Assembly: GCA_937944485.1 (NCBI GenBank)
Contig: CALDYU010000006.1
Location: forward strand, 114,428-178,427
Direction of reading: 5' to 3'
DNA length: 64,000 nucleotides
Source: an uncultured Flavobacteriaceae bacterium
Lineage (GTDB): Bacteria > Bacteroidota > Bacteroidia > Flavobacteriales > Flavobacteriaceae
The notes beneath the pieces were generated by a model. The model saw nothing but the letters and a program-made list of their open reading frames with translations. It searched no databases and was not told the origin of the DNA. The position numbers and the translations under genes are program-made. This document shows, piece after piece, positions 1-7,654 of the stretch. How positions within the stretch are numbered: position 1 is the first letter of the stretch; every line of letters starts with the position of its first letter.

Positions 1-1180
1 TCAATTGAAAGCGATTGCTAAAATTCTTCTTCAGTTTTAATTTTAAATGCGAAGCCGTTTCTTGAGTTTCTATGGAATTCGTTTGGATACCGATATCATT
101 TTTATCTAAAGAAATACTGGCTCCGGCAGTCAATGTCCATTCATTTTCTAAAAAATGCTTGTAAGACGAATTGGCATAGAGGTTATTGTTTTTTAAAGCA
201 AAACCTACGAATTCATCAAAATTAATGTCTTCTTGTTCTATATCTAAATTTGCATGGCTGAAACCTGTATAGAATTTAAACATGCTTTTATCTTTTTTAC
301 TTCGAAAAATAGCCTCTCCAGAAATAGACTCATAAGGTTTATTCCAACGCGCACCTCTATCATTAGGCACAAGCACTTGATAAGGAGCTAAATTGATATA
401 GGATGTATTAATGCTTAAAGATTCGTCTCCCCAGATTTCGGTATGCCCCAATCCGCCACCAACGGTCATTACTTGAATATCGGTCTGTTCTTGATCGGGT
501 ACGTCGGTCGTATTTAATAGTAATACGCTTGACAATGCTTGGCCGTATTCCGCAGAATAACCACCTGTGCTGAAGGTAATACCCTTAAACAAGAAAGGTG
601 AAAAACGCCCTCGTGTGGGAATGTTATTAGCCGTTGCCGAAAAAGGTTGAAACACGCGCAGCCCGTCAATAAATACTTGGGTTTCGCCAGCTTCTCCCCC
701 ACGAACAAATAATCGTCCATCTTCATTGACCGTAGTAGTACCTGGTAAAGTTTGCAAGGCTGCAACAAAATCTCCAGCAGCACCAGCAGTCGTAACAATA
801 TCTAAAGGTTTTAGCACAGAAACTTTAGAATTATCACCTGCCTGAAAGCTTCCTGCCGTTAATGTTACTCCGGTTAATTGATTGATCGCTTCCTGCAATT
901 GTATATTCAATTCCCTAAAAAAAGAAACATCCCCAGCCTGCATATAGGTATCGTATGATATCATGGATACGATAAGATTTTGTGTTCCCGTTTCTGAAGT
1001 TTCGAAACTGAATTTTCCGTTTTCGTCAGAAGACGCGCCATCATAGGTGCCTTCCAAATAAATGTTTGCTCCTTCTATAGGATTGTTTTTAGTATCGGTT
1101 ATCGTACCCGAAATAGTTGTTTGCGCAATGGCAAAGACCGCATAAAAAAATAAGGTGATGATCAATAATTGATTTCTCAT
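1..1180 (-). CDS. TonB-dependent receptor, N-terminal part (runs off the left edge)
   Basis: Reading the minus strand from 1180 gives an open frame of 393 residues that leaves the window without a stop. It starts with a signal peptide (MRNQLLIITLFFYAVFAIAQ), followed by a carboxypeptidase-regulatory-like beta domain (about residues 20-100, ISGTITD...GANIYLEG) and a TonB plug (about 110-230, with LPGTTTVNEDGRLFVRGG and VFIDGLRV), then the first barrel strands. Such outer-membrane receptors import ligands with TonB energy. No SusD partner is visible on this side. An in-frame ATG at 1231 would add 17 residues before the signal peptide, so 1180 is preferred. A LytTR-type operator lies upstream on the same strand. 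The substrate cannot be read from this part. Confidence 0.9.
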   Translation of the reverse strand, partial: MRNQLLIITLFFYAVFAIAQTTISGTITDTKNNPIEGANIYLEGTYDGASSDENGKFSFETSETGTQNLIVSMISYDTYMQAGDVSFFRELNIQLQEAINQLTGVTLTAGSFQAGDNSKVSVLKPLDIVTTAGAAGDFVAALQTLPGTTTVNEDGRLFVRGGEAGETQVFIDGLRVFQPFSATANNIPTRGRFSPFLFKGITFSTGGYSAEYGQALSSVLLLNTTDVPDQEQTDIQVMTVGGGLGHTEIWGDESLSINTSYINLAPYQVLVPNDRGARWNKPYESISGEAIFRSKKDKSMFKFYTGFSHANLDIEQEDINFDEFVGFALKNNNLYANSSYKHFLENEWTLTAGASISLDKNDIGIQTNSIETQETASHLKLKLKKNFSNRFQL

Positions 1181-1261
1181 GATTGTTCCGTTAGCTGCTC
1201 TGTTGGCACCTGTTCGTATAGACTGATTCATTTCAGAGTCCGTTTTATTTGTTTGATGAGG

Positions 1262-1332
1262 CAAAAATGAGAACATACAAAGGCATTTCGAAAATCATAT
1301 GACTGAATTGTAATTTTTCGGGGCTGAATTGC
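1262..1332 (-). promoter_or_regulatory. Putative LytTR operator and promoter for the TonB receptor
   Basis: On the minus strand two 10-base direct repeats, GCAATTCAGC (1332-1323) and ACAATTCAGT (1311-1302), start exactly 21 bases apart, two helical turns, as is typical of LytTR-domain binding sites. A -7-like box CATTTTTG (1269-1262) starts 42 bases downstream of the second repeat. The same two spacings recur at 1350-1420 and 25034-25104, which is why this is called as a regulatory unit. Confidence 0.65.
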
Positions 1333-1349
1333 ATTGCAAATTTCAGATT

Positions 1350-1420
1350 ACAATTCAGTAGTAATAAATGACAATTCGGTAAATCGTATTTAAAAACTTT
1401 GAAAAGACACGGCATCTTTG
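1350..1420 (+). promoter_or_regulatory. Putative LytTR operator and promoter for the DUF2141 gene
   Basis: ACAATTCAGT (1350-1359) and ACAATTCGGT (1371-1380) are direct repeats with a 21-base period. A -7-like CATCTTTG (1413-1420) starts 42 bases after the second repeat. The unit is a mirror of the one facing the TonB receptor, so the two divergent genes probably share a regulator. Confidence 0.65.
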
Positions 1421-1495
1421 TGTCATCAATAAAGAAATATTCTATTAATCAAAAGATTCTTGAGCTATCAAGAATACCATTAAAACGTATCAATT

Positions 1496-1915
1496 ATGAA
1501 AAAATTAGGACTTATTATCGGAGCATTATGTATTAGTATGGCGGCAATCGCGCAAGATTCAAAAGGAGTCACCTTAACCGTAACTATCGAAAACGTACTT
1601 AAAGACGGAGGAAGCATTTTAGCCTCTTTACATACGGCAGATACTTTTATGAAAGGTGATGGCATCATTAATGCCGAAGCAGTAGCTAAAAAAGGAGAAG
1701 TTACCCTGACTTTTGAGAATGTAACTCCAGGAACTTTTGCTATTATGGTCATGCATGATGCTAATGACAATAAAAAAATGGATATGGAACCGAACGGAAT
1801 GCCTAAAGAAAGTTATGGAACCACAGGCGAAATGAACATGTTCGGACCCCCAAGTTTTGAAACATCAAAATTTGAGGTTGCTGACGAAGACCAAGAAATT
1901 CGTATTAGATTTTAA
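1496..1915 (+). CDS. DUF2141 family secreted protein
   Basis: The 139-residue product has a signal peptide (MKKLGLIIGALCISMAAIAQ) and the DUF2141 pattern: an Ig-like beta sandwich with GSILASLHTADTF near residue 38 and the family signature PGTFAIMVMHDANDNKKMD near 80-100, then GMPKESYG. Function of the family is unknown; these proteins are exported and often lie beside TonB receptors and LytTR genes in Flavobacteriaceae. It is divergent from such a receptor here and has its own LytTR-like operator. A rho-independent terminator follows it. Confidence 0.9.
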   Translation: MKKLGLIIGALCISMAAIAQDSKGVTLTVTIENVLKDGGSILASLHTADTFMKGDGIINAEAVAKKGEVTLTFENVTPGTFAIMVMHDANDNKKMDMEPNGMPKESYGTTGEMNMFGPPSFETSKFEVADEDQEIRIRF

Positions 1916-1960
1916 AGCTCATTACGCATAGAAATGGAATAACATTCATCAATCATCAAA

Positions 1961-1987
1961 AAAAGACCAGCTTAGGCTGGTCTTTTT
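1961..1987 (+). terminator. Rho-independent terminator after the DUF2141 gene
   Basis: AAAGACCAGC and GCTGGTCTTT form a perfect 10-bp stem with a TTAG loop, followed by a T-run. Confidence 0.85.
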
Positions 1988-2034
1988 AGGTTGCATTCTG
2001 TCTTATCGCTTTTACGCAACTAGCAATTATTTTT

Positions 2035-2621
2035 TTAATTCCTATTTACTACATCAATCCTATTGTTATCCTCATTAATTTCAATAAAATCCATACCCGT
2101 AAAGCATCTTTTTAAAATAGCATCTCTGAATTTTTCCGAAACGGAATAACCAATTTGAGTTGAAGTAGATTTAAGAAAATTACAATTCCCAACTACCTTT
2201 TTTTTATAAAGTAGTTTTCACTGTGAATCAATTCAACAGATTTTTCTTTTATTAAAAACTCTCCTTTAAGTAAATTATTAGGGTGATACATCGATAAAAC
2301 TATATTCAATTTTCCATTAGAAATGCCGGATTCAGTAATAACTATAGCCTTTTCTGGATCAACATCAGAATCAACAAATTCTTAACCTATATTCATTTCA
2401 TGCAAGAAGAAAATACTTATGTTTTTTGTGCATTTTTAATTTCCAATCAAAATAGTTGACTTATCTGATAAAAATTTATCATCGCCTAATAATTTCATTA
2501 CCGCTAGCTGCTCAATTTCACAACTATTGAAAGTATCAGTAAGTAAAGTATTTTCGTTCTTAACTTTGTTTTCCAGACAGCTAACTAAAAAAACACAACT
2601 TATAATTACTCCTAATCTCAT
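2035..2621 (-). pseudogene. Decayed lipoprotein gene, immunity-like C-terminus
   Basis: From ATG at 2621 the frame encodes a lipoprotein signal (MRLGVIISCVFLVSCLENK, lipobox VSC) and runs to a stop at 2436-2438. It then continues in the same frame past a second stop near 2383 (EFVDSDVDPEKAIVITESG, SMYHPNNLLKGEFLIKEKSV) and, after a frameshift near 2205, ends with IGYSVSEKFRDAILKRCFTG at about 2100. Joined, this is a protein of about 190 residues with two in-frame stops and one frameshift. The C-terminal pattern (VSEK...AI...TGM.F) resembles the DUF1629/Imm43-like immunity families, but that match is from memory and weak. It lies at the 3' end of the toxin-immunity island. Confidence 0.6.
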
Positions 2622-2633
2622 CTTAATTTTTAT

Positions 2634-2822
2634 TTAAAATAAATTCTGCGTTACTTCTCCAAAAACCATGCCCGTATATCGTTCTTTTTCTATTGCATTC
2701 TTTAACCTTTCAGATACGTAATAACCAGCGAATGGGGAAATGGTAATTTTAAACATATCTAAAACCACTTTTTCAAAACCTAAAGATATTTTAAGTATTC
2801 CGAGTCTATTAGGAAAATTATA
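2634..2822 (-). pseudogene. 5'-truncated paralogue of the decayed immunity-like gene
   Basis: An open minus-strand frame without a start encodes about 60 residues, ending with GYYVSERLKNAIEKERYTGM and VFGEVTQNLF, then TAA at 2634-2636. The pattern VSE-L-AI-TGM-F is the same as the C-terminus of the neighbouring pseudogene at 2035-2621, so the two are probable paralogues. The frame stops making sense exactly where the IS256-type relic begins (2823, opposite strand), which indicates that the N-terminal half was lost through the insertion or a later deletion. Confidence 0.55.
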
Positions 2823-3032
2823 TACACCACCAATGCCTTAGAGGGCTTCCATCATCAGGTGCGAAGGTTACCAATACCAAAAGGGAATTTTACCAAGGAC
2901 ATCGCCTTGTTGAAGCTCGTATATCTGACCACAAAGAACATAGAAAAGAAATGGACGGTTCCACTGCGCAACTGGAGTTTGACCATCCAACAACTTTGCA
3001 TTAAATTTGGGCAACGCATCCACTTGGATTAG
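2823..3032 (+). mobile_element. IS256-type (mutator) transposase relic, C-terminal end
   Basis: The plus strand encodes YTTNALEGFHHQVR, then KGNFTKDIALLKLVYLTTKN, then IEKKWTVPLRNWSLTIQQLC and a stop at 3032. This is the conserved C-terminal segment of IS256-family transposases (N-AIEG-h+-lRk..K.kg.f......LLKLvyla..n..kkW). No upstream transposase is present, so only about 70 residues remain. The short stretch after HHQVR reads better in another frame, which suggests compensating indels. It sits at the junction with a truncated immunity-like gene. Confidence 0.8.
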
Positions 3033-3038
3033 GTAACC

Positions 3039-3068
3039 AACACTCAGGGGGCTAACCCCCTGAGTGTT
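3039..3068. repeat. Perfect 13-bp hairpin downstream of the IS relic
   Basis: AACACTCAGGGGG and CCCCCTGAGTGTT pair perfectly around a CTAA loop. There is no T-run, so it is not a classical terminator. It directly follows the transposase stop and is most likely part of the 3' non-coding end of the IS element. The 8-mer TTAGACAG is repeated at 3075-3082 and 3105-3112 just beyond and may mark the element end. Confidence 0.6.
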
Positions 3069-3133
3069 GAACCATTAGACAGGGTTTAATTTAAAGACCC
3101 GTTTTTAGACAGCCTCTTTTTTTTAAGCAAGCA

Positions 3134-3526
3134 TTACTTACCTTTTATTTTTTTCCATTCATCAAAGGCTGAAAAAAAAACTTCATTAAGTAGCGTTGAA
3201 TCGCCATCGTAATCAATAGGCATATCGACCAACAAAACATTATTCCATTCTCCAAATTTTGGATTAGGATTTGTTAATCCATCCAATAAACCCATAAGAC
3301 TAAAAAAAGCATCATCTAAATTTCTTGTAATTATTTTTTCAATAATACTATGAAGTAATGGTGAACTTTTATTTGATTCAATATACTCCTCCTCTTCATC
3401 TGTTAATACAAAACAAGCCAATGAACTTCCTTTTTTGAATTTGTCAAGCGTAAAAGAAACATTACGGTTTATTATTTCGTGGATTTCTAACAAAAAAACT
3501 TTTTTACTTTCCTCAGATAATTTCAT
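3134..3526 (-). CDS. Hypothetical protein, immunity-like
   Basis: A 130-residue soluble protein starting MKLSEESKKVFLLEIHEIIN; an upstream alternative start would add 11 residues that do not fit. It has an alpha-helical first half and a C-terminal part with GLLDGLTNPNPKFGEWNNVL, LLVDMP and an acidic stretch. I do not recognise a named family with certainty. The length, the acidic character and its place last in a run of small genes behind a toxin candidate suggest an immunity protein, by inference only. It has no signal peptide, in contrast to the lipoprotein next to the toxin. Confidence 0.65.
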   Translation of the reverse strand: MKLSEESKKVFLLEIHEIINRNVSFTLDKFKKGSSLACFVLTDEEEEYIESNKSSPLLHSIIEKIITRNLDDAFFSLMGLLDGLTNPNPKFGEWNNVLLVDMPIDYDGDSTLLNEVFFSAFDEWKKIKGK

Positions 3527-3572
3527 TATAAGTATGCATAGGAGACTATTTTGATTCAAGATAGTCTTTTCA

Positions 3573-3920
3573 TTAAAATTTTAAAGGTTCGCCTTTCCAT
3601 TCACTTAATATTACGCTAGCACTAAATGAAGTAAAAGGAATATCTCTACTCACTATTTCTTCTAAAACTCTTATAGCAATTTCTTCATAAATAGATAATA
3701 ACGATTTTGCAGTCCAAACCTGTACATTGGGATTTTCATGATCTAAAAGATTTTTCATTTCTTCAAGACCGTAATTTTCATCTATATAATTAGTAATCTC
3801 TATAGTCTTCATCATTTCCTTATTTCCTATTTTAACATCACCCTGCTCTGCTGCCTTATGATGCATTAATATAGATTTAACAAGGTGTTCTCTTGCAATA
3901 TTTATATTCTTAAAAATCAT
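3573..3920 (-). CDS. DUF2019-like HEAT-repeat protein, copy 2
   Basis: The 115-residue protein is all-alpha, with LLDHENPNVQVWTAKSLLSI in the middle, which is a HEAT-type helix pair, then ALRVLEEIV-type helices and the ending ILSEWKGEPLKF. This matches the DUF2019 fold found among immunity proteins of polymorphic toxin systems. It is a tandem paralogue of the gene at 3988-4338: order of elements, central HEAT motif and the C-terminal EWKGE.LKF are shared, and the DNA around the two stop codons is nearly identical. It is likely transcribed with the upstream toxin operon. Cytoplasmic, no signal peptide. Confidence 0.8.
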   Translation of the reverse strand: MIFKNINIAREHLVKSILMHHKAAEQGDVKIGNKEMMKTIEITNYIDENYGLEEMKNLLDHENPNVQVWTAKSLLSIYEEIAIRVLEEIVSRDIPFTSFSASVILSEWKGEPLKF

Positions 3921-3987
3921 ATTTAACGATAAAGTTAATTAATAATTGATGCGAATTAAATACCTTAATGTCAAAATATTTTTTTTA

Positions 3988-4338
3988 TTAAAATTTTAAA
4001 GACTCGCCTTTCCATTCTTTTAGAATGATTTCGGCTTTCCATGATTTTTTAGGAATTTCCTTTTTTATTATATCATTTAAAACATCAATTGATATGTCCT
4101 CATAATATGGCAATAATGATCGCGCTGTCGCCAATCTTAAACCAACATCATCATGTTTCAAAAATTCTATAAGTAACCTTAATCCGTTATTATTCTTAAG
4201 ATATTCAAAAGCAGGATTCACCTTTTTACTTATTATTTGGTTATTAGTCTTAACGTCTCCTACCTCCATGGCATCATGACATTTTTTATGACCTTCATAT
4301 ATAGTGTCCTTTGCTTCTTCTAAATTTTTAAAATTCAT
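3988..4338 (-). CDS. DUF2019-like HEAT-repeat protein, copy 1
   Basis: Starting at ATG 4338 (MNFKNLEEAKDTIYEGHKKC) rather than the in-frame ATG two codons earlier aligns this 116-residue protein with its neighbour (MIFKNINIAREHLV). It has LIEFLKHDDVGLRLATARSL as HEAT-like helices, then VLNDIIKKEIP and ILKEWKGESLKF at the end. DUF2019 proteins are usually small cytoplasmic immunity or accessory proteins. The pair of copies next to one toxin suggests protection against toxin variants; that is inference. Confidence 0.8.
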   Translation of the reverse strand: MNFKNLEEAKDTIYEGHKKCHDAMEVGDVKTNNQIISKKVNPAFEYLKNNNGLRLLIEFLKHDDVGLRLATARSLLPYYEDISIDVLNDIIKKEIPKKSWKAEIILKEWKGESLKF

Positions 4339-4415
4339 AATCATTTGATTTTTAAATCACTAGTAATCTCATCTGATTTTCAATTCTCAACTGAGAAAAA
4401 ATCAGAAAATTATCT

Positions 4416-4943
4416 CTATTTATATTTAATCGATTCGAGTTCTTCAATACGTTCTATTTTCCATTGTCGCCCTTTCTTTTTAATAAAGAAAACGACAGCT
4501 ATTAAAGATGACGATTCATGAACAGTACTTTGGAAAATAAAAAATTCATTTTCATTTATCTTATAAGGTCTTGTAAAATAAAGTTTTATCTTATGTTTTT
4601 CATTCATTTTATTCCTCACTAATTCAGCAATTGAATCAGACACTTTCCAATCGATATTTAAAGGAGGGGTATAGTAAGCGTTTTCTAATGCAGTTGAATC
4701 AAGAAGTTGACGTTTTAAAATTTGATTTTCAAAATAACCAAATTCGTCATTAATAACATTCATCGAATCTATATTTTCTATTGTCGCAAGGATAGCATTT
4801 TTATTGACTAGATCTTGATAAAAAATATCAGCTAGATGTACCGTATTTTCTTGTTCATTTACTACTTTTAAATTTTTCGTTCGCTCTGCAAAAGTGCAGT
4901 TTAAGAGAATTAAAGAAACAATAAATACAAAACTATTTTTCAT
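4416..4943 (-). CDS. Lipoprotein directly behind the toxin, candidate cognate immunity protein
   Basis: The 175-residue protein has a lipoprotein-like signal (MKNSFVFIVSLILLNCTFAE, lipobox LLNC at about residue 16) and a mixed alpha/beta body without a family I recognise. Its ATG lies one base after the stop of the metallopeptidase lipoprotein, so the two are translationally coupled. Because the toxin candidate is itself exported as a lipoprotein, an exported partner is what one would expect of the cognate immunity protein. The C-terminus is basic (FFIKKKGRQWKIERIEELES). Function is inferred from position. Confidence 0.7.
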   Translation of the reverse strand: MKNSFVFIVSLILLNCTFAERTKNLKVVNEQENTVHLADIFYQDLVNKNAILATIENIDSMNVINDEFGYFENQILKRQLLDSTALENAYYTPPLNIDWKVSDSIAELVRNKMNEKHKIKLYFTRPYKINENEFFIFQSTVHESSSLIAVVFFIKKKGRQWKIERIEELESIKYK

Positions 4944-4944
4944 T

Positions 4945-6564
4945 TTAATTCTTTTTTGTTATCACAAAATTATTATCCCTATCTATATAAACCACTCCAT
5001 CGTAAGCTTCTTCTTCAAATAAATATCCTTCCTCACCATTGATGTTACTTTGCCAAAAATCATTATTATAATGAAAATCACCGTAGTGAACTGCCTCATG
5101 TAAAATTGACACTCCTATATAGAAAAGTAAACTTTCACTTGCTTCAGAGCCTGAATCTGATTTTTCTAAGTCATTAATTAAATCAATATCCAAAAATAAT
5201 TCATTCGGTAAATTTTCATCAAATTTCCCATGAATTGAGCTTCCATTTATAGGGCTCAAACCCAATTGATCTATCACTAATGCTGGTCCTTCACCCCAAG
5301 TTAGTGTTTTTTTAACTTGAGCATCGGTCATATTAGTATATTTTTTAAATGCGTTCGTTATTTTGGTTATTTCTACAATTTTAGGCAACTGATTTTTAAG
5401 GTACTCTGTTAATTTCGGATAATCTCTCTTATATTGCATAGCTTTGTCTTTAGGGTATTTCACAAAAGGTTTTATCGCAATTAATGTCCCTTCTATTGCC
5501 GCTTCAATAATAGCTTGTGTTCTTTGTTTTGTAGGTTGCGATTTATCACTTTCACGCCAATATTTATCCAAACGTTCCGTCATAGCCCAATTAGCAGGCT
5601 CCATTAAAAAGTTTTTTTGAGCGACACTAAGGCCTAATTGCGAGCCTAGCGTATTTACTTGACTGCGAATACGAGCCGCCATGGCTACATTAATGTTTAT
5701 GCCAATCCCACCTGAAGGACCCGAAGTACAATCTTCACAATCTCCTTTTGATACGCTTTGCTTAAGGCTGACACTATTATTGCCATTAGGACAGTTTACC
5801 GTTAAAACAGAATAGGAACCTCCACCATCACCACCACAAGTTTGTTGAGTCGCAGAGGTACCTGGCCCATGTGTAGTATATTGGTCATCACCTCCGCACG
5901 CCCTCCAAGAGGTGCTATAACTACAACTTCCGTTACCATTGCTAGGTGCTTGATTTCCAATATTGTTACTACCACCTCCTATTGAACCTCTTGAAATACT
6001 TTCTATGTTACAAGGAATGGGATCACCTACTGCATCAACTTGTGTTTCGCAATTTCCTTTTGAAATTAAACTATCATCAAAATAATCAGAAAATTTATGC
6101 TGTTCAATACTTCCGGTAAAAAGACTAAAATTGTAACCGCTTTCAGCCCAACTATTGTAAGTATCGTCATTTGAGATATATTTTAAAACAATCGGAGGGT
6201 ATTTATTTCCCAATGAATCTTTACCTACAATAAGATTATAGAATGTTGTCTTTGGTGTATCAGGAAAAGAAAAATTGAATGAATATGTATTATTCTCGAG
6301 CGTATCTATCACTTCAATAATATTGTCAATATCGAAGATAGCTTCTTGTCCATTTTGTTTATTTGCAAAAATATTTTTGCTTGATTTGGAATTGAGAAAA
6401 GAAGAAATTTCAGGAATTTCTTTCAATGAAATCGTTTTGGTTAAAAAAGTGCTCGTATTTTGGTCTTCATTGGTTTGAAATACTTCTTCCTCAACATTTT
6501 TTTGACAGCTTATTGCGAGGGTCAATAAAATAAGGGATAATACACAGAATAATCTTTGTTTCAT
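4945..6564 (-). CDS. Lipoprotein with C-terminal zincin domain, candidate polymorphic toxin
   Basis: The start at 6564 (MKQRLFCVLSLILLTLAISC) gives a clean lipobox (AISC); the longer frame to 6597 only adds a non-signal tail. Residues 20-170 are a mixed region, 190-290 is a Gly/Ser/Cys-rich linker (CSYSTSWRACGGDDQ, QTCGGDGGGSYS, CEDCTSGPSGG), 290-400 is helical, and the last 140 residues end in ILHEAVHYGDFHYNND with an HExxH zinc site (His near 489) followed by EEGYLFEEEAYDG that can supply the third ligand. HE.VHYGD is typical of Tox-MPTase-like metallopeptidase toxins. The N-terminal lipid anchor, the spacer, the C-terminal enzyme and downstream small immunity-like genes fit a contact-dependent toxin. 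A secreted adhesin-processing protease is the alternative. Confidence 0.8.
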   Translation of the reverse strand: MKQRLFCVLSLILLTLAISCQKNVEEEVFQTNEDQNTSTFLTKTISLKEIPEISSFLNSKSSKNIFANKQNGQEAIFDIDNIIEVIDTLENNTYSFNFSFPDTPKTTFYNLIVGKDSLGNKYPPIVLKYISNDDTYNSWAESGYNFSLFTGSIEQHKFSDYFDDSLISKGNCETQVDAVGDPIPCNIESISRGSIGGGSNNIGNQAPSNGNGSCSYSTSWRACGGDDQYTTHGPGTSATQQTCGGDGGGSYSVLTVNCPNGNNSVSLKQSVSKGDCEDCTSGPSGGIGININVAMAARIRSQVNTLGSQLGLSVAQKNFLMEPANWAMTERLDKYWRESDKSQPTKQRTQAIIEAAIEGTLIAIKPFVKYPKDKAMQYKRDYPKLTEYLKNQLPKIVEITKITNAFKKYTNMTDAQVKKTLTWGEGPALVIDQLGLSPINGSSIHGKFDENLPNELFLDIDLINDLEKSDSGSEASESLLFYIGVSILHEAVHYGDFHYNNDFWQSNINGEEGYLFEEEAYDGVVYIDRDNNFVITKKN

Positions 6565-6732
6565 TTTCAACATAATTGTTAGGGTTTGGTTATACATAAG
6601 GCCGTAATGACCTTTTCAATGCCAGCAATGTAGTAGATCGCTGGTAGTGAAACCGTAAATGCAACCTTACACTTTATAAGGTTTCAACCTTAGTTTCGAT
6701 AAAAGGAGTAACTTCTTCGATGAATAGGTAAG
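6565..6732. other. Intergenic stretch between toxin lipoprotein and response regulator
   Basis: Holds AACCTTA-CACTTTA-TAAGGTT near 6671, a small perfect inverted repeat that may end transcription of the response regulator gene upstream (minus strand) or be an operator. No gene is visible. Confidence 0.3.
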
Positions 6733-7398
6733 TTAAATGATGTGATGTGCTTTGGCAGCTTCAATTAAATGGGTAGTGGTCGCTTCTTTTAGATTAAACG
6801 TGCTACGTAAATTACGTTTTCTCAATTCTACACCCGATAGTGATAAGGGCACATAATCAGGAATACTCTTGGTAGGTACGCCCAGTAACAATAAATGTAG
6901 TATTTCACGATCAATATCGTCTATAAGCAGTGAATTGTTGGTTTGATGCCTAAAGAAATTAATAATACTCTTGGTATACCCAACTTTACCGTTAAGCACT
7001 CGTAAGATATCTTCTTTAAAACTTTCGGGTTCAATCTCAGACTTTATCATAAAACCTTCAGGGTTGACCGCTCTACTAATTTGATAAAATAAATGATTGC
7101 TACGAATCGATGTTATAATTACCAGTTTAGTTGCTTTGGATGATGCGCGGAGTGCTGCAGCAAGTTCTTTACCATATTCGTTGAATACACCTGCTTTAGA
7201 AGGAAGCCGCATATCGATTATCGCAATATCAAATAACGTATCTGAAGCTATCGTTTCTTTAGCAGCTTCATAATACGTACAGGTAGTAATGCTTGGCTTG
7301 AAAATATGATGCGATTCATAAACATCATTAAAAATAGTTTCGTAAACCTGACATAACAGCGGTTCATCTTCTACAATTAATACCTTAATATGTTGCAT
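6733..7398 (-). CDS. Response regulator, receiver plus LuxR-like output
   Basis: The 221-residue protein starts with a receiver domain (residues 4-130): acidic pair in LIVEDEP, phosphoacceptor Asp62 in IIDMRLP, TS in VIITSIRS and Lys in MIKSE. The C-terminal 60 residues (IDREILHLLLLGVPTKSIPD, VPLSLSGVELRKRNLRSTFN) are a helix-turn-helix of the NarL/LuxR general type but divergent. No sensor kinase is adjacent, so it is an orphan by position. It is read away from the export operon at 7655 and toward the toxin island. Confidence 0.85.
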   Translation of the reverse strand: MQHIKVLIVEDEPLLCQVYETIFNDVYESHHIFKPSITTCTYYEAAKETIASDTLFDIAIIDMRLPSKAGVFNEYGKELAAALRASSKATKLVIITSIRSNHLFYQISRAVNPEGFMIKSEIEPESFKEDILRVLNGKVGYTKSIINFFRHQTNNSLLIDDIDREILHLLLLGVPTKSIPDYVPLSLSGVELRKRNLRSTFNLKEATTTHLIEAAKAHHII

Positions 7399-7654
7399 AA
7401 TTAATGGGGAACTTTTTTAGACCGCAGTTTTATAGAAACTTAAAAAAAGAAATACTATTGTAATTGCCCTTAAAAAAGAGTCCTTCAACTTTTATTCTCC
7501 GCTAAAATATAATTGCGCTATCTCATAAAATTACCTACGCGTTGTGTTCCAATATTTGTAGCTTTTTCCCTCAAAAATTATGAAAAAAATAACATCTGGT
7601 GCAGTTTTTGATGCGGTATATTAAGTAGATTAGACCTCTCAAAACCAAACTACA

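Noticed and set aside
1181..1231. Upstream ATG for the TonB receptor
   Set aside because: It would add 17 polar residues ahead of a normal signal peptide; kept only as an alternative.
3039..3068. Strong hairpin read as a chromosomal terminator
   Set aside because: No T-run follows and it lies directly behind the transposase relic, so it belongs to the IS element.
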